Positions 1 to 8,418 are shown, numbered from the stretch's first letter. The stretch is DNA of 13,990 bases from BRH-c25 sp029553855 (GCA_035375865.1 DAOSQO010000057.1:1-13990); one strand, 5' to 3'. Program-made: numbers and translations. Notes: generated from the sequence alone by a model not told the origin.

Positions 1-243
1 CCGCGCCCGGAAAGGCTTTATTTTATAACGGAGTTCAGCAAGGATCTTCCTGAATTCAGTGAGAGACTCGCAGTGAGGCCCGGGCTGACAGGCTGGTCAC
101 AAGTTAACGGAGGATATGAATTATCACCGGCGGAGAAATTGGAGAAGGATTTGTATTATATTGAAAACCAGTCTATTTTGCTGGACATTATAATCATCCT
201 GAAAACAATAAGAATTCTTGTAACTTTTGAGGGAGCAAGATAG
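1..243 (+). CDS. Undecaprenyl-phosphate sugar transferase, C-terminal fragment (priming glycosyltransferase)
   Basis: This is the last 80 codons of a gene that enters from the left edge and stops at TAG 241-243. The visible part contains the conserved C-terminal block of bacterial sugar transferases (WbaP/EpsE/PglC-like): RPGLTGWSQVNGGYELSP at about residues 26-43 of the fragment, then EKLEKDLYYIENQS and a hydrophobic LLDIIIILKTI end. Known members transfer a sugar-1-phosphate from a UDP-sugar to undecaprenyl phosphate at the inner face of the membrane, the first step of repeat-unit assembly. The catalytic Asp-Glu region lies outside the window, so activity and N-terminal membrane topology (PglC-type or long PHPT-type) cannot be judged. 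The stop codon overlaps the ribosome binding site of the epimerase gene, which indicates one operon. Confidence 0.95.
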   Translation, partial: PRPERLYFITEFSKDLPEFSERLAVRPGLTGWSQVNGGYELSPAEKLEKDLYYIENQSILLDIIIILKTIRILVTFEGAR

Positions 244-254
244 GGGGTTATAGC

Positions 255-1229
255 ATGGATAATTATGAGCCGAAATTACCTGAAAAATCAAAATTCCTGG
301 TGACAGGCGGCGCCGGATTCATTGGCTCCAATTTAATTGAAAGAATACTGGGAGCAGGGCATGAAGCGGTGGCACTGGACAACTTTTCAACCGGTCGGGA
401 GGAAAATATAAGGGAATTTATAGGGAACAAAAATTTCTTATTAATGGAAGGGGACATACAAAATATTGAAGATTGCCGGAAAGCGTGCAAAAATGTTGAT
501 TATGTGCTGCACCAGGCGGCATTGGGTTCGGTACCCCGTTCCATAGAAAAACCCGGAGACACAAATGATTCAAATATTACCGGAACGCTGAACATGTTGA
601 TTGCTGCGAGAGATAGCAATGTGAAAAGGTTCGTGTATGCTTCCTCTTCATCGGTTTATGGCGATTCGCAGCAGCTTCCGAAAAGGGAGGATAAAACGGG
701 CAGGCCCCTGTCACCCTATGCAATATCAAAAGTTACGGGAGAATTGTACGGGAGGAATTTTTTTGACTTATTTGGGCTGCCGACGATAGGACTCAGGTAT
801 TTTAATGTATTTGGGAAAAAACAGAGCTGTTATTCGGCCTATGCCGCCGTAATACCGAAATTCATAGGGAAGTTATTGAAGGGTGAAAGGCCTGTAATCA
901 ACGGAGATGGAGAACAATCCAGGGATTTTACTTATGTGGAGAATGTGGTGGATGCAAACTTGGCGGCATGCGCGGCAGAAAGGGAAGCATTCGGGGAAGT
1001 ATTCAATATTGGAAATGGGGAAAGGATTTCTATTAACGGGCTATATTCAAAGATAGCTGAACTATTACATATAGATTTGGACCCAATTTACGGACCTGAA
1101 AGATGCGGAGATGTAAAACACTCAAATGCCGATATCTCAAAGGCAAAAAGTATCCTTAAGTACTGGCCTGCCTATAACTTTAACGAAGGTTTAAAGCTAT
1201 GCATCAGCTGGTATATAAACAATTTATGA
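255..1229 (+). CDS. NAD-dependent UDP-HexNAc 4-epimerase, WbpP-like (SDR family)
   Basis: The 324-residue product is an extended short-chain dehydrogenase. It has the Rossmann motif GGAGFIG (residues 18-24), a Ser-rich catalytic strand YASSSSVYGD (128-137) and the catalytic pair Y155/K159 in YAISK. HQAALGSVPRSI (86-97), LRYFNVFGKKQ (180-190) and YAAVIPKF (196-203) closely recall the WbpP group of UDP-GlcNAc/UDP-GalNAc 4-epimerases. The expected role is to supply UDP-GalNAc, or a related HexNAc donor, in the cytoplasm for the polymer built by this operon. Substrate choice is inferred from motif similarity, and UDP-GlcNAcA or UDP-Glc epimerase activity remains possible. The ATG has an AGGGGG site 7 nt upstream (242-247) that overlaps the previous stop. 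Length is slightly below the WbpP norm of about 341 but no domain is missing. Confidence 0.93.
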   Translation: MDNYEPKLPEKSKFLVTGGAGFIGSNLIERILGAGHEAVALDNFSTGREENIREFIGNKNFLLMEGDIQNIEDCRKACKNVDYVLHQAALGSVPRSIEKPGDTNDSNITGTLNMLIAARDSNVKRFVYASSSSVYGDSQQLPKREDKTGRPLSPYAISKVTGELYGRNFFDLFGLPTIGLRYFNVFGKKQSCYSAYAAVIPKFIGKLLKGERPVINGDGEQSRDFTYVENVVDANLAACAAEREAFGEVFNIGNGERISINGLYSKIAELLHIDLDPIYGPERCGDVKHSNADISKAKSILKYWPAYNFNEGLKLCISWYINNL

Positions 1230-1239
1230 AGGTACTCAA

Positions 1240-2406
1240 ATGAAAATAATGCAATTGTGCGCTATTGACCGGACAATCAAGATTTTTCTGAAGCCGTTAA
1301 TCAGGCACCTGATGGATCAGGGATTAGAGGTTATCTGTGTCTGTTCCGGGGGCCCATATACAGAGGAGTTGAAGAGGGAAGGCCTTGATATTATAAATGT
1401 ACCAATAGAGAGAAAGGTCGGAGTACTTTCAAATATAAAATCCATATTCAAACTGTATATTTTATTCAAAAAAGAGAGACCCGATGTGCTGCATGTTCAT
1501 ACGCCCGTGGCATCTGCTCTTGGAAGAATAGCGGCAAAGCTGGCGAAGGTGCCTATAGTTGTCTATACGGCCCACGGATTCTACTTTCATGACGACATGC
1601 CACCAATGAAATATAAATTGATTTTGAATATTGAAAAGTACCTGGCCAGATATTTTACGGATTTCATTTTTACACAAAGCGATGAAGATAGAATAACAGC
1701 AATAAATAATCGCTTTATCGATGAAAAAAAGATTGTATGTATCGGAAACGGAATTGATATATATGGGAGATTCAATCCGCAAAACATATGCAATGCAGAG
1801 ATTAATAAACTATATAAGGATTTCAAGCTTACTGATGAAAATATAATTGTTACATTTGTCGGACGGTTAGTGAGGGAGAAGGGGATAAGGGAGCTGGTCG
1901 GAGCATTCGGCAGTATTGATAATGATGAAGCAAGACTAATAATAGTCGGAGATATGGATCAGGGTTGCAGAGATAAGAAAACCAGGGACCTGATAGTCAG
2001 AAAGTATAAGGACAACAGAAAAATCATATTCTTGGGATTCAGGGAGGATATAAATAACATTCTATACGTTACCGATATATTCTGTCTCCCTTCCTATAGG
2101 GAAGGGATGCCCAGAACAATTATCGAAGCAATGGCGATGGGATGTGCAGTTGTAGCGACAGATATAAGGGGCTGCAGAGAAGAGGTGATAGATGGGGAAA
2201 CGGGCTTTCTCGTAAAACCGCAATCAGAATATGACATCCGAGAGAAATTAGAAACGCTGATTGCAGACAAAAGGCTGCTGAACAGCATGAAGGCAAAAGG
2301 AAGGGAAAGGGCAAAAGAACAATTTGATGAAAGGCAAATAGTCGGCAGGCAGGCGGATATAATAAACAAACTATACGAGGAGTATATAAATAGGGGGAGT
2401 ATATGA
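1240..2406 (+). CDS. Glycosyltransferase family 4 (GT-B fold)
   Basis: This 388-residue protein has the two-lobed layout of GT4 retaining glycosyltransferases. The N-terminal acceptor lobe (about 1-185) carries DVLHVHTPVASALGR (82-96) and YTAHGFYFHD (109-118), typical of EpsD/PglA/CapM-like enzymes in exopolysaccharide clusters. The C-terminal donor lobe has FVGRLVREKGI (206-216), LIIVGD (233-238) and the E-x7-E nucleotide-sugar motif formed by E288 and E296 in REGMPRTIIEAMA. It should add one sugar to the lipid-linked repeat unit on the cytoplasmic face; donor and linkage cannot be read from sequence. The start is supported by GAAGG (1228-1232) 7 nt upstream. Its TGA overlaps the ATG of the deacetylase gene by 4 bp (ATGA), so translation is probably coupled. 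Confidence 0.95.
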   Translation: MKIMQLCAIDRTIKIFLKPLIRHLMDQGLEVICVCSGGPYTEELKREGLDIINVPIERKVGVLSNIKSIFKLYILFKKERPDVLHVHTPVASALGRIAAKLAKVPIVVYTAHGFYFHDDMPPMKYKLILNIEKYLARYFTDFIFTQSDEDRITAINNRFIDEKKIVCIGNGIDIYGRFNPQNICNAEINKLYKDFKLTDENIIVTFVGRLVREKGIRELVGAFGSIDNDEARLIIVGDMDQGCRDKKTRDLIVRKYKDNRKIIFLGFREDINNILYVTDIFCLPSYREGMPRTIIEAMAMGCAVVATDIRGCREEVIDGETGFLVKPQSEYDIREKLETLIADKRLLNSMKAKGRERAKEQFDERQIVGRQADIINKLYEEYINRGSI

Positions 2407-3380
2407 AGGACAGCAAATTAACTTTGCCGAAGGGTATTTTCGTATTAAGCCTGGACGTTGAATTATGTTGGGGGGCAATTGATAAGCCCGCCCAACTCGA
2501 AAAAAACAAAAAGTATTATGAGCAGGCCAGGGACTGCATTGACAAGATTCTGGTGCTTCTTGAGAAATATAATATTCCTGCCACATGGGCAATAGTAGGA
2601 CATCTATTCCTGCAGAGGTGCAATCCGGCAAAGGGCGGGAAGCATTCAGACATACCCCGGAGTACCTATCCGTGGTATTCAAAGGACTGGTTCGAACAAT
2701 CCCCTTGTACTGATGATAAGGAAGCACCGCTGTGGTATGGGCAGGACATAGTAAGAAAGGTGATCAATTGCAGTGTTCATCAGGAAATAGCCAGCCATAG
2801 CTTTGCACATATACTTTATGGGGATGAGAATACAAAAAGGAATACAGTAAGAGCTGATCTCACAAATTGTGTTTGCGAAGCCGGGAAATTTGATATAGAG
2901 CTCAAAAGCTTTGTTTTTCCAAGAAATACAGCAGGATATGTTGATGAGCTGAACAACTTCGGATTTACAGCTTATAGGGGTATAGAACCTGTATGGTACA
3001 GGTCATTTCCAAAAGGACTGAGGAAAGTATGCCATATGATAGATCAACTGCTGTCCCTATGCCCCCCTGTCAGCCTGCCGGAATATGATCAGGGCCTATA
3101 TAACATACCTGGCTCGATGCTGTATCTTCCAATGAATGGTTTTCGGAAATTAATACCGGTAGAATTCAGAATTAATAAGGCAAAAAAAGGAATCAGAAAA
3201 GCAATAGAAAATAAAAGGATATTTCATTTATGGTTTCACCCTTTCAATATAGCTACCAACCAGGAAAAGCTCCTGTACGGATTGGAAGAAATATTTATGG
3301 AAGTTCAGTCAAGCCGGGATAACGGAGAACTGGAAACAAAAAATATGAAAGGGACAGTTGAATTGCTAAACTGTATCTAA
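2403..3380 (+). CDS. Polysaccharide deacetylase family protein (NodB/CE4-like)
   Basis: This is a 325-residue protein of the polysaccharide deacetylase superfamily. The usual TFDDG motif appears as the variant LSLDVELCWG, with D18 and E20. The HxxxH metal pair is H132/H136 in ASHSFAH, and FPRN at 172-175 fits the conserved Arg strand. TWAIVGHLFL (61-70) and FTAYRG (188-193) are also typical of this subgroup, and HLWFHPFN (275-282) provides a late histidine. There is no signal peptide or membrane segment, which suggests a cytoplasmic enzyme acting on the lipid-linked repeat unit rather than on finished polymer. It is expected to remove N-acetyl groups from a HexNAc, which pairs well with the acyltransferase gene that follows. 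AGGGGGAG ends 3-4 nt before the ATG, and the start overlaps the glycosyltransferase stop. Confidence 0.88.
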   Translation: MKDSKLTLPKGIFVLSLDVELCWGAIDKPAQLEKNKKYYEQARDCIDKILVLLEKYNIPATWAIVGHLFLQRCNPAKGGKHSDIPRSTYPWYSKDWFEQSPCTDDKEAPLWYGQDIVRKVINCSVHQEIASHSFAHILYGDENTKRNTVRADLTNCVCEAGKFDIELKSFVFPRNTAGYVDELNNFGFTAYRGIEPVWYRSFPKGLRKVCHMIDQLLSLCPPVSLPEYDQGLYNIPGSMLYLPMNGFRKLIPVEFRINKAKKGIRKAIENKRIFHLWFHPFNIATNQEKLLYGLEEIFMEVQSSRDNGELETKNMKGTVELLNCI

Positions 3381-3389
3381 GGAGCTGGG

Positions 3390-5144
3390 ATGATGAAGAT
3401 AGAAATTATTAACAGTATTGAGGGGCTCATATCATATAAAAATGAATGGGAAAGCATCCTTGAAGAAATACACAGTGATAATGTATTTTTTGAACCGGAT
3501 TGGATCATAACCCGGTGGAAATTCATGGAGGGCAGGCATAAGCCTTTTGTGCTTATAGTTAAGAAAGAACAGGAAGTTATAGGCATTTGTCCGCTTATGT
3601 CAACAGAAAAGGGAATTTGTAATGAGATAAGTTTTATAGGCAGCAGGGAGTCGGGCAGCAATGATTTTATATTAAGAGACAAAGATAGAAAAGAAGCTTT
3701 GAAGTGCATACTTGATTTTTTAAGAGGCTTAAAAGGGAGAAACATAATCAAGCTTGATTCATTATCCATAAAGACTGTAAACTGCAGTATGCTGAAAGAA
3801 TATCTGAAAGATAAAAGACTACCGTTTGCCGCTGGTTTTCTGGTCCGCTACCTGATAAGTACGGAAGGTAAGGATTTCAATACTTACTTCGGGAGCAGGT
3901 TCGGGAAGAATTCCAGGTTTTCAATGAACATCAAGGAGAAAAAACTAAAGAGCCTTGGTAATTTAGATTATTTAAGGATATCCACGGATAAGCTTGATGA
4001 AGTTTTTAAGATACATGACAAACGATGGATGAGGAAAATAGGGAATTGCAGCTTTTCAAGGGGAAGGGTCAAAGAATTCTATCAGGAATTGGCCTTTAAT
4101 AAGAGCAGCAGGTTTAATACTACTGTGGATGCAATTACCTTGAACGGCAAAGTTTTAAGTTTTATATACGGATTTGAATATAATAATAGATGTCTTTTTA
4201 TTCGAATTGCCCATGATGATGATTTTAACTTTTTAAGCCCCGGTGTTTTGGTACTAAGGAAGAAAATTGAGGAGTGCTTTCTTTCTCAAGTAGGTATTAT
4301 TGATCTTGGACCGGGATATGAACCATATAAAGCCAGATGGTCTGATCAATGCGAGGAAGTCTTCACCGCGGTATTGCCTTCAAACAACCTGCAGTCCATT
4401 TTAATCTACTATATTAAATATTGGGTAAAAATAAAGCTGGTAAATATCCTGAGAAGGAATAAGAAGATTTATGATTTCAAAAAGTATCGTCTGGGAAAGC
4501 TCAAATACTTATTCTCCGGGGCGAATATTTCGGATAGAGTCTCAGAAATAAGAAGCGGCATATACCAAAATGGGCTGCTGCTGTATATTCTAAATAAATT
4601 AAAGCACTTTACCAAGGCAATAGCCGGTCATAAAAGCTGTCTGGTGTTAGAAAAACGCCTGAACAATTCAGAAATCCCCCAAAGCGATATGCAGGTGAAA
4701 GAGGGGACAATAAATGATTTGGAGACATTATCCGATGTGATGAACAGATCCCCGAGTGAGATAATAAGAAGGCTTGTAAACAGGAATAAATGCTATGTTA
4801 CTATACATAACGGCAAGATAATTCATTATTGCTGGATAAACTGTTCAAGTATTGAGATCCCGGGTAAAAAATTAATCATACCGCTGAATAAATGTGATGT
4901 ATATATTTACGACACTTTTATTGAAAAGAAGTACAAAAACGAATATAACTATACATACATTTTATTAAACATTTTGAATTTATTATATAAAGAGAAGTAT
5001 AGAAGATGCTATGTTGCATTGGATGGGAGAAATAAGTCGTTGGAGCAATGCATATATGAAAAGGTGTTTTGCCCTAAATATAAAATAATCAGAGAAAAAA
5101 TATCCGGCATGACTAAACATAACGTAGTTGAATTATGCAAATGA
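3390..5144 (+). CDS. Fused double GNAT-type acyltransferase (CelD/BcsL-like domain plus second GNAT-like domain)
   Basis: The product is 584 residues, well above the roughly 330-380 usual for the CelD/BcsL-like acetyltransferase family (Acetyltransf_6). Residues about 1-335 match that family: WESIL.....FFEPDWIITRW (20-43), a KPFVLIVKKEQEVIGICPLM strand pair (51-70), KNSRFSMNIKEK (173-184), GKVLSFIYGFEYNNRCLF (253-270) and GIIDLGPGYEPYKARW (302-317). A basic linker (about 340-415) leads to a second GNAT-like domain (about 420-584): VKEGTINDLETLS, NKCYVTIHNGKIIHYCWI (466-483), CDVYIYDTFIEKKY (502-515) and RRCYVALDGRNKSLEQCIYE (538-557). In this second domain the glycine-rich acetyl-CoA loop normally seen after the Y-x-Y-D strand is absent (KKYKNEYNYTYILL). 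It may therefore be inactive or bind another ligand. An acyl-CoA- or aminoacyl-dependent modification of a sugar amine is inferred. AAGGAG (3379-3384) sits 5 nt before ATG 3390 and 8 nt before ATG 3393; either could be the start. Confidence 0.85.
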   Translation: MMKIEIINSIEGLISYKNEWESILEEIHSDNVFFEPDWIITRWKFMEGRHKPFVLIVKKEQEVIGICPLMSTEKGICNEISFIGSRESGSNDFILRDKDRKEALKCILDFLRGLKGRNIIKLDSLSIKTVNCSMLKEYLKDKRLPFAAGFLVRYLISTEGKDFNTYFGSRFGKNSRFSMNIKEKKLKSLGNLDYLRISTDKLDEVFKIHDKRWMRKIGNCSFSRGRVKEFYQELAFNKSSRFNTTVDAITLNGKVLSFIYGFEYNNRCLFIRIAHDDDFNFLSPGVLVLRKKIEECFLSQVGIIDLGPGYEPYKARWSDQCEEVFTAVLPSNNLQSILIYYIKYWVKIKLVNILRRNKKIYDFKKYRLGKLKYLFSGANISDRVSEIRSGIYQNGLLLYILNKLKHFTKAIAGHKSCLVLEKRLNNSEIPQSDMQVKEGTINDLETLSDVMNRSPSEIIRRLVNRNKCYVTIHNGKIIHYCWINCSSIEIPGKKLIIPLNKCDVYIYDTFIEKKYKNEYNYTYILLNILNLLYKEKYRRCYVALDGRNKSLEQCIYEKVFCPKYKIIREKISGMTKHNVVELCK

Positions 5145-6292
5145 AGACGAAGCAGAAGTCAGATAAAGCCACACTGATACTATTGAGCATGTATTTTATC
5201 CTGAAGCCTTTTTATCTTTGGGAAAGCGGACTTCCCCAGGTTTCAGATTTAGTTTTGACAGCAGCGATAATATTATATATTTTCAGTAACGGGTTAAAAC
5301 TGAATTTTCTTAAAGGCTCAAAGCAGTTTGTGCTTGTGAATGTAATTTTTGTATTCTACATAACCTTTATTAATATATTGTGGTCGCTGCTCCTTGGCGG
5401 AGAAAAATGTTTTTTTACTGCATCAATGTTTTATGTATTCAACTTTATGACGTTATCTTTTATCATTTCCCTATATTCGATACATGGCAGGCAAATATAT
5501 CGACTTGTATATTTTTCTGTACTGGCTTCTATAGCATTACAATTTGTCATACTCTTACTAAGCGGGGGTTTTGCCGGAAACAGGGCAATGGCTTACTTTA
5601 ATAATCCGAACCAGTTAGGCTATCACAGCCTGCTTACTTTAGCCTTATTGTTGTTCCTTGGCGGGAAATTAAATATAAAGGGCATTTGGCTGATTACAGG
5701 CATCATTGTTGCCTCTGCATTATGCCTGGCTTCGCTGTCAAAAGCCGCTATTATATCTTTCTTTGGAATGCTTTTATATTTTGTTTTATTGCACATTAAG
5801 GATCTGATATTTGCCAGGAATACCAATAAAACAATTTTCATTTTGCTGTTTATAGTTGCAGCTTTATTGACGGCATATAAATGTAATAATGAAGCATTTA
5901 ATTCAAATATCCTGTTTCAGAGTGTCGGATACAGATTGTCTACGATAGGTCAATCCAATGATGATAATTTATCCCAAAGGGGTTATGACAGGTTGTTTGC
6001 ATATCAGCAATATTTGTTGTTTGGCGCCGGGGAAGGTATTTATTCACGTTTTGGATCAACCGCTGAGTTTCACTCAACATTAGGAAATATATTAATGTCC
6101 TATGGAATAGTCGGTATTTCTTTATATATGGCAATTCTGTCCGCCGTATGCATAAAAAACAGACGGGAGGGCCTGTACATAATAGGCTTTGTCACATTAT
6201 ACGGCCTGACCCATAACGGCATAAGGAATACGCTTTTTTGGATAATGACAGCATTAATATACAGCAATGGCAAAAAAGGCAATGATATATGA
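5141..6292 (+). CDS. O-antigen ligase/Wzy-like polysaccharide polymerase (integral membrane)
   Basis: The product is about 383 residues and very hydrophobic, with roughly ten membrane helices and one large non-membrane loop between about residues 245 and 320. That arrangement is typical of Wzy polymerases and O-antigen ligases. The signature FNNPNQLGYHSL lies at about 153-164. The long loop carries QRGYDR, then LLFGAGEGIYSRFG and EFHSTLGNILMSYGIVG, all recurring features of the Wzy_C family. It should link lipid-carried repeat units on the outer membrane face. In this operon a polymerase role is more likely than ligation, since the next gene is its usual chain-length partner. I chose ATG 5141 because it forms a 4-bp ATGA overlap with the upstream stop. 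An in-frame ATG at 5135 is possible, and neither start has a clear ribosome binding site, which suggests translational coupling. Confidence 0.9.
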   Translation: MKTKQKSDKATLILLSMYFILKPFYLWESGLPQVSDLVLTAAIILYIFSNGLKLNFLKGSKQFVLVNVIFVFYITFINILWSLLLGGEKCFFTASMFYVFNFMTLSFIISLYSIHGRQIYRLVYFSVLASIALQFVILLLSGGFAGNRAMAYFNNPNQLGYHSLLTLALLLFLGGKLNIKGIWLITGIIVASALCLASLSKAAIISFFGMLLYFVLLHIKDLIFARNTNKTIFILLFIVAALLTAYKCNNEAFNSNILFQSVGYRLSTIGQSNDDNLSQRGYDRLFAYQQYLLFGAGEGIYSRFGSTAEFHSTLGNILMSYGIVGISLYMAILSAVCIKNRREGLYIIGFVTLYGLTHNGIRNTLFWIMTALIYSNGKKGNDI

Positions 6293-6301
6293 ACCGGAAA
6301 T

Positions 6302-6310
6302 AAGGGAGGA
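6302..6310 (+). promoter_or_regulatory. Ribosome binding site that fixes the co-polymerase start
   Basis: AAGGGAGGA lies 4 nt before ATG 6315. A longer reading frame in the same phase could begin at ATG 6267 inside the polymerase gene, but it has no ribosome binding site. The 6315 start also gives the usual short cytoplasmic N-terminus (MEVIDLRDLL) of Wzz/YveK proteins. Confidence 0.8.
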
Positions 6311-6314
6311 TAAT

Positions 6315-6977
6315 ATGGAAGTAATAGACCTTAGAGACTTATTGAAGATTTTGCAGAAAAAACTATGGATTGTTATTTTAACAACTATTCTGTTTACTGC
6401 AATAAGCGGGCTTGTGAGCTATTACATTTTGGCGCCGGAGTACCAGGCATTTACTACTTTAATGATAGGAAAACCACAGGCATACAAGCAGGGAATAGAG
6501 TATGAAGATGTACTGTTGAATCAGAAGCTGGTCTCTACCTATGGCGAAATTGCAAAAAGCAGAGTAGTGGCAAATGAGTTTATGTCCAATCTGGGATTGA
6601 GCCTTACTTATAAAGAGCTGGACAAGAAAATTGAAGTAAAACTAGTCAGCGATACAGAAATCATAAAGATATCAGTTAAGGATAACAGTGCCGAAATGTC
6701 TGCTACAATTGCCAATGAGATAGCAAAGGTATTTATAAAGCATGTTGCCAGGATAATGAATATTGAAAACATACAACTGATTGACAAGGCGGAAATACCG
6801 TTAAAACCAATCAGGCCTATGCCGGTTATCAATATGGCAATTGCGGCGGTTTTGGGAATAATGCTGAGCACATTTTTCATATTTCTTCGCGAATACTTTG
6901 ATAATACTGTCAAAACACAGGAAGATATTGAAAGCTGTTTCATGCTGCCGGTTTTAGGATTGATACCCGAAGCATAA
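6315..6977 (+). CDS. Wzz/YveK-type polysaccharide co-polymerase and tyrosine-kinase modulator
   Basis: From ATG 6315 the protein is 220 residues, normal for Gram-positive CapA/CpsC/YveK modulators. It starts with MEVIDLRDLLKILQKKLWIV, the typical Wzz N-terminus, followed by a first membrane helix at about residues 17-40. An extracytoplasmic domain follows, with TLMIGKP and VLLNQKLVSTYGEIAKS blocks. The second helix (about 170-192) is preceded by the Pro-rich motif IPLKPIRPMPVIN, diagnostic of the family. The short cytoplasmic tail ends LPVLGLIPEA, the region that in known systems contacts and activates the BY-kinase encoded next. The role is control of polymer chain length and export together with the polymerase and kinase. 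It lies 22 nt after the polymerase gene and 17 nt before the kinase gene. Confidence 0.92.
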   Translation: MEVIDLRDLLKILQKKLWIVILTTILFTAISGLVSYYILAPEYQAFTTLMIGKPQAYKQGIEYEDVLLNQKLVSTYGEIAKSRVVANEFMSNLGLSLTYKELDKKIEVKLVSDTEIIKISVKDNSAEMSATIANEIAKVFIKHVARIMNIENIQLIDKAEIPLKPIRPMPVINMAIAAVLGIMLSTFFIFLREYFDNTVKTQEDIESCFMLPVLGLIPEA

Positions 6978-6994
6978 AGGACAGGAGGGGTATA

Positions 6995-7669
6995 ATGAAA
7001 ATAGATCTTTCTGCAGCTGATAATATAAGGTCTCCAATTGCTGAGGCCTTCAGAAGCTTCAGAACCAATATACAGTTTTTTAATGTGGATAAGCCGATAA
7101 AAAGCCTGGTGGTTACCAGCTCTCTTCCGGGTGAGGGCAAGAGTACTGTAGCCTTTAACCTGGCGGTTTCAATGGCGCAGACCGATAAAAAGGTTCTTTT
7201 GATCGACACAGATTTCAGAAAGCCAAGTATTTATTCATATATGGAGCCAAAAGGTTTTAACGGCCTGACAAATGTTATTATACATGATACTGGTTACAAA
7301 GATGTATTACAGACGGCGGACAGTCAAAAAAACCTGGATATAATGATATCAGGGCCGATTCCTCCGAACCCCTCCGAGATATTGGGGTCGGCGAAGATGA
7401 GGAATTTGATTGAAGAATTGGAACAGGAATACGATATGATAATATTGGACTCCCCTCCTGTCGGGATTATAACAGATGCTGCGGTATTATCAACCCTGGT
7501 TGATGGAGTAATAATGGTATGCGCCGCAGGAAAAACGAAAAAGGAGGATATGAAAAAATCCATAGACCTGTTGAAAAAAGTCCGTGCAAATATAATCGGT
7601 GTTGTGATAAACAAAGTAAAAGACAGGAAAAAATCGGATTATTATTCTTATTATCGAGGTAAAAAATGA
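6995..7669 (+). CDS. cpsD: CpsD/CapB/YwqD-type bacterial tyrosine kinase (BY-kinase)
   Basis: This 224-residue cytoplasmic P-loop kinase shows the three BY-kinase ATP motifs: Walker A SLPGEGKST (43-51), Walker A' LLIDTDFRKP (68-77) and Walker B DMIILDSPP (147-155). RSPIAEAFRSFRTNIQF (12-28) is the conserved N-terminal oligomerisation helix. The C-terminus has a tyrosine cluster YYSYY (216-220), the autophosphorylation site in this family. There is no transmembrane part, so it depends on the separate modulator encoded just upstream, as in Gram-positive cps/cap systems. Cycling of tyrosine phosphorylation is known to tune polymer length and amount. AGGAGGGG (6983-6990) lies 4 nt before the ATG. 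The stop overlaps the phosphatase start by 4 bp. Confidence 0.95.
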   Translation: MKIDLSAADNIRSPIAEAFRSFRTNIQFFNVDKPIKSLVVTSSLPGEGKSTVAFNLAVSMAQTDKKVLLIDTDFRKPSIYSYMEPKGFNGLTNVIIHDTGYKDVLQTADSQKNLDIMISGPIPPNPSEILGSAKMRNLIEELEQEYDMIILDSPPVGIITDAAVLSTLVDGVIMVCAAGKTKKEDMKKSIDLLKKVRANIIGVVINKVKDRKKSDYYSYYRGKK

Positions 7670-8418
7670 AAATGTATGATATACATTCTCACATTCTTTA
7701 TGGGGTAGACGATGGAGCAGCCTGCATTGAGGAATCCATCGAAATGGTCTTGCAGGCTGCTAAAGGCGGAATTAAAACCATGATAGCCACCCCACATTAT
7801 ATTGAGGGACTGCATTCAAACAATTATAAGGACAACCTCGACAAATTCAATAACCTGATCAGGGAAACAGACAGGCTTGGAATTGATATGAAAATTTATT
7901 TGGGGAATGAAGTGCTAATAACGCCTGAACTGCCGGAGCTTATAAAATCCGGGGTGGTAGCACCCCTCAACAATTCCCGGTATATACTTATTGAACTTCC
8001 CTTTTTTGATATTCCTTCATATACGGAAAAGGTGCTGTTCAACCTTGAAATGGGGGGCTACAGGGCAATCCTGGCACACCCCGAAAGAAATGAGCACATA
8101 ATAAATGACTTGAATATTTTATATGACTTTATCAGGCGAGGCGCTCTGGTGCAGATGAATATATCAAGCATCAAAGGAGCATATGGCAAAAGGGTTTATA
8201 AGGCTGCGCTGAAGATGCTGAAGTGCCGTATGGTGCATTTTGTTGGTACGGACATGCATTCTCCCGAAAAAAGGCAGCTTGATATAAGCTCCGCCATAAA
8301 GACCCTGGAAATCCATTGTCCGGATCAGGTGAATAAACTGCTTCAGGATAATCCCAGAAGAATTATCATAAATGAACCGATAATAGCAGGAGAACTCTGC
8401 AGGATCGGAAGGACGTAA
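7666..8418 (+). CDS. cpsB: CpsB/CapC/YwqE-type PHP-fold protein-tyrosine phosphatase
   Basis: The 250-residue product is a metal-dependent PHP-family phosphatase that removes phosphate from the tyrosine cluster of CpsD-type kinases. The metal-binding residues are visible: DIHSH (H7, H9), GVDDGA (D15, D16), ATPH (H44), GNEV (E82), AHPERN (H138) and GTDMHSP (D196, H198). Length is normal for the family (about 240-255). The gene overlaps the kinase stop by 4 bp, which ties kinase and phosphatase output together. A weak GAGGT lies at 7656-7660. ATG 7672, giving MYDIHSH, is an alternative start with the same core. It is the last gene of the operon and is followed by a hairpin terminator. Confidence 0.95.
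   Translation: MKMYDIHSHILYGVDDGAACIEESIEMVLQAAKGGIKTMIATPHYIEGLHSNNYKDNLDKFNNLIRETDRLGIDMKIYLGNEVLITPELPELIKSGVVAPLNNSRYILIELPFFDIPSYTEKVLFNLEMGGYRAILAHPERNEHIINDLNILYDFIRRGALVQMNISSIKGAYGKRVYKAALKMLKCRMVHFVGTDMHSPEKRQLDISSAIKTLEIHCPDQVNKLLQDNPRRIIINEPIIAGELCRIGRT

Noticed and set aside
2120..2727. Overlapping minus-strand frames (118-129 codons)
   Set aside because: They are antisense to the glycosyltransferase and deacetylase genes, which have clear family motifs and translational coupling.
6267..6314. Sixteen-codon N-terminal extension of the co-polymerase
   Set aside because: It overlaps the polymerase gene, has no ribosome binding site, and family members begin at the MEVIDLRDLL position with AAGGGAGGA just upstream.
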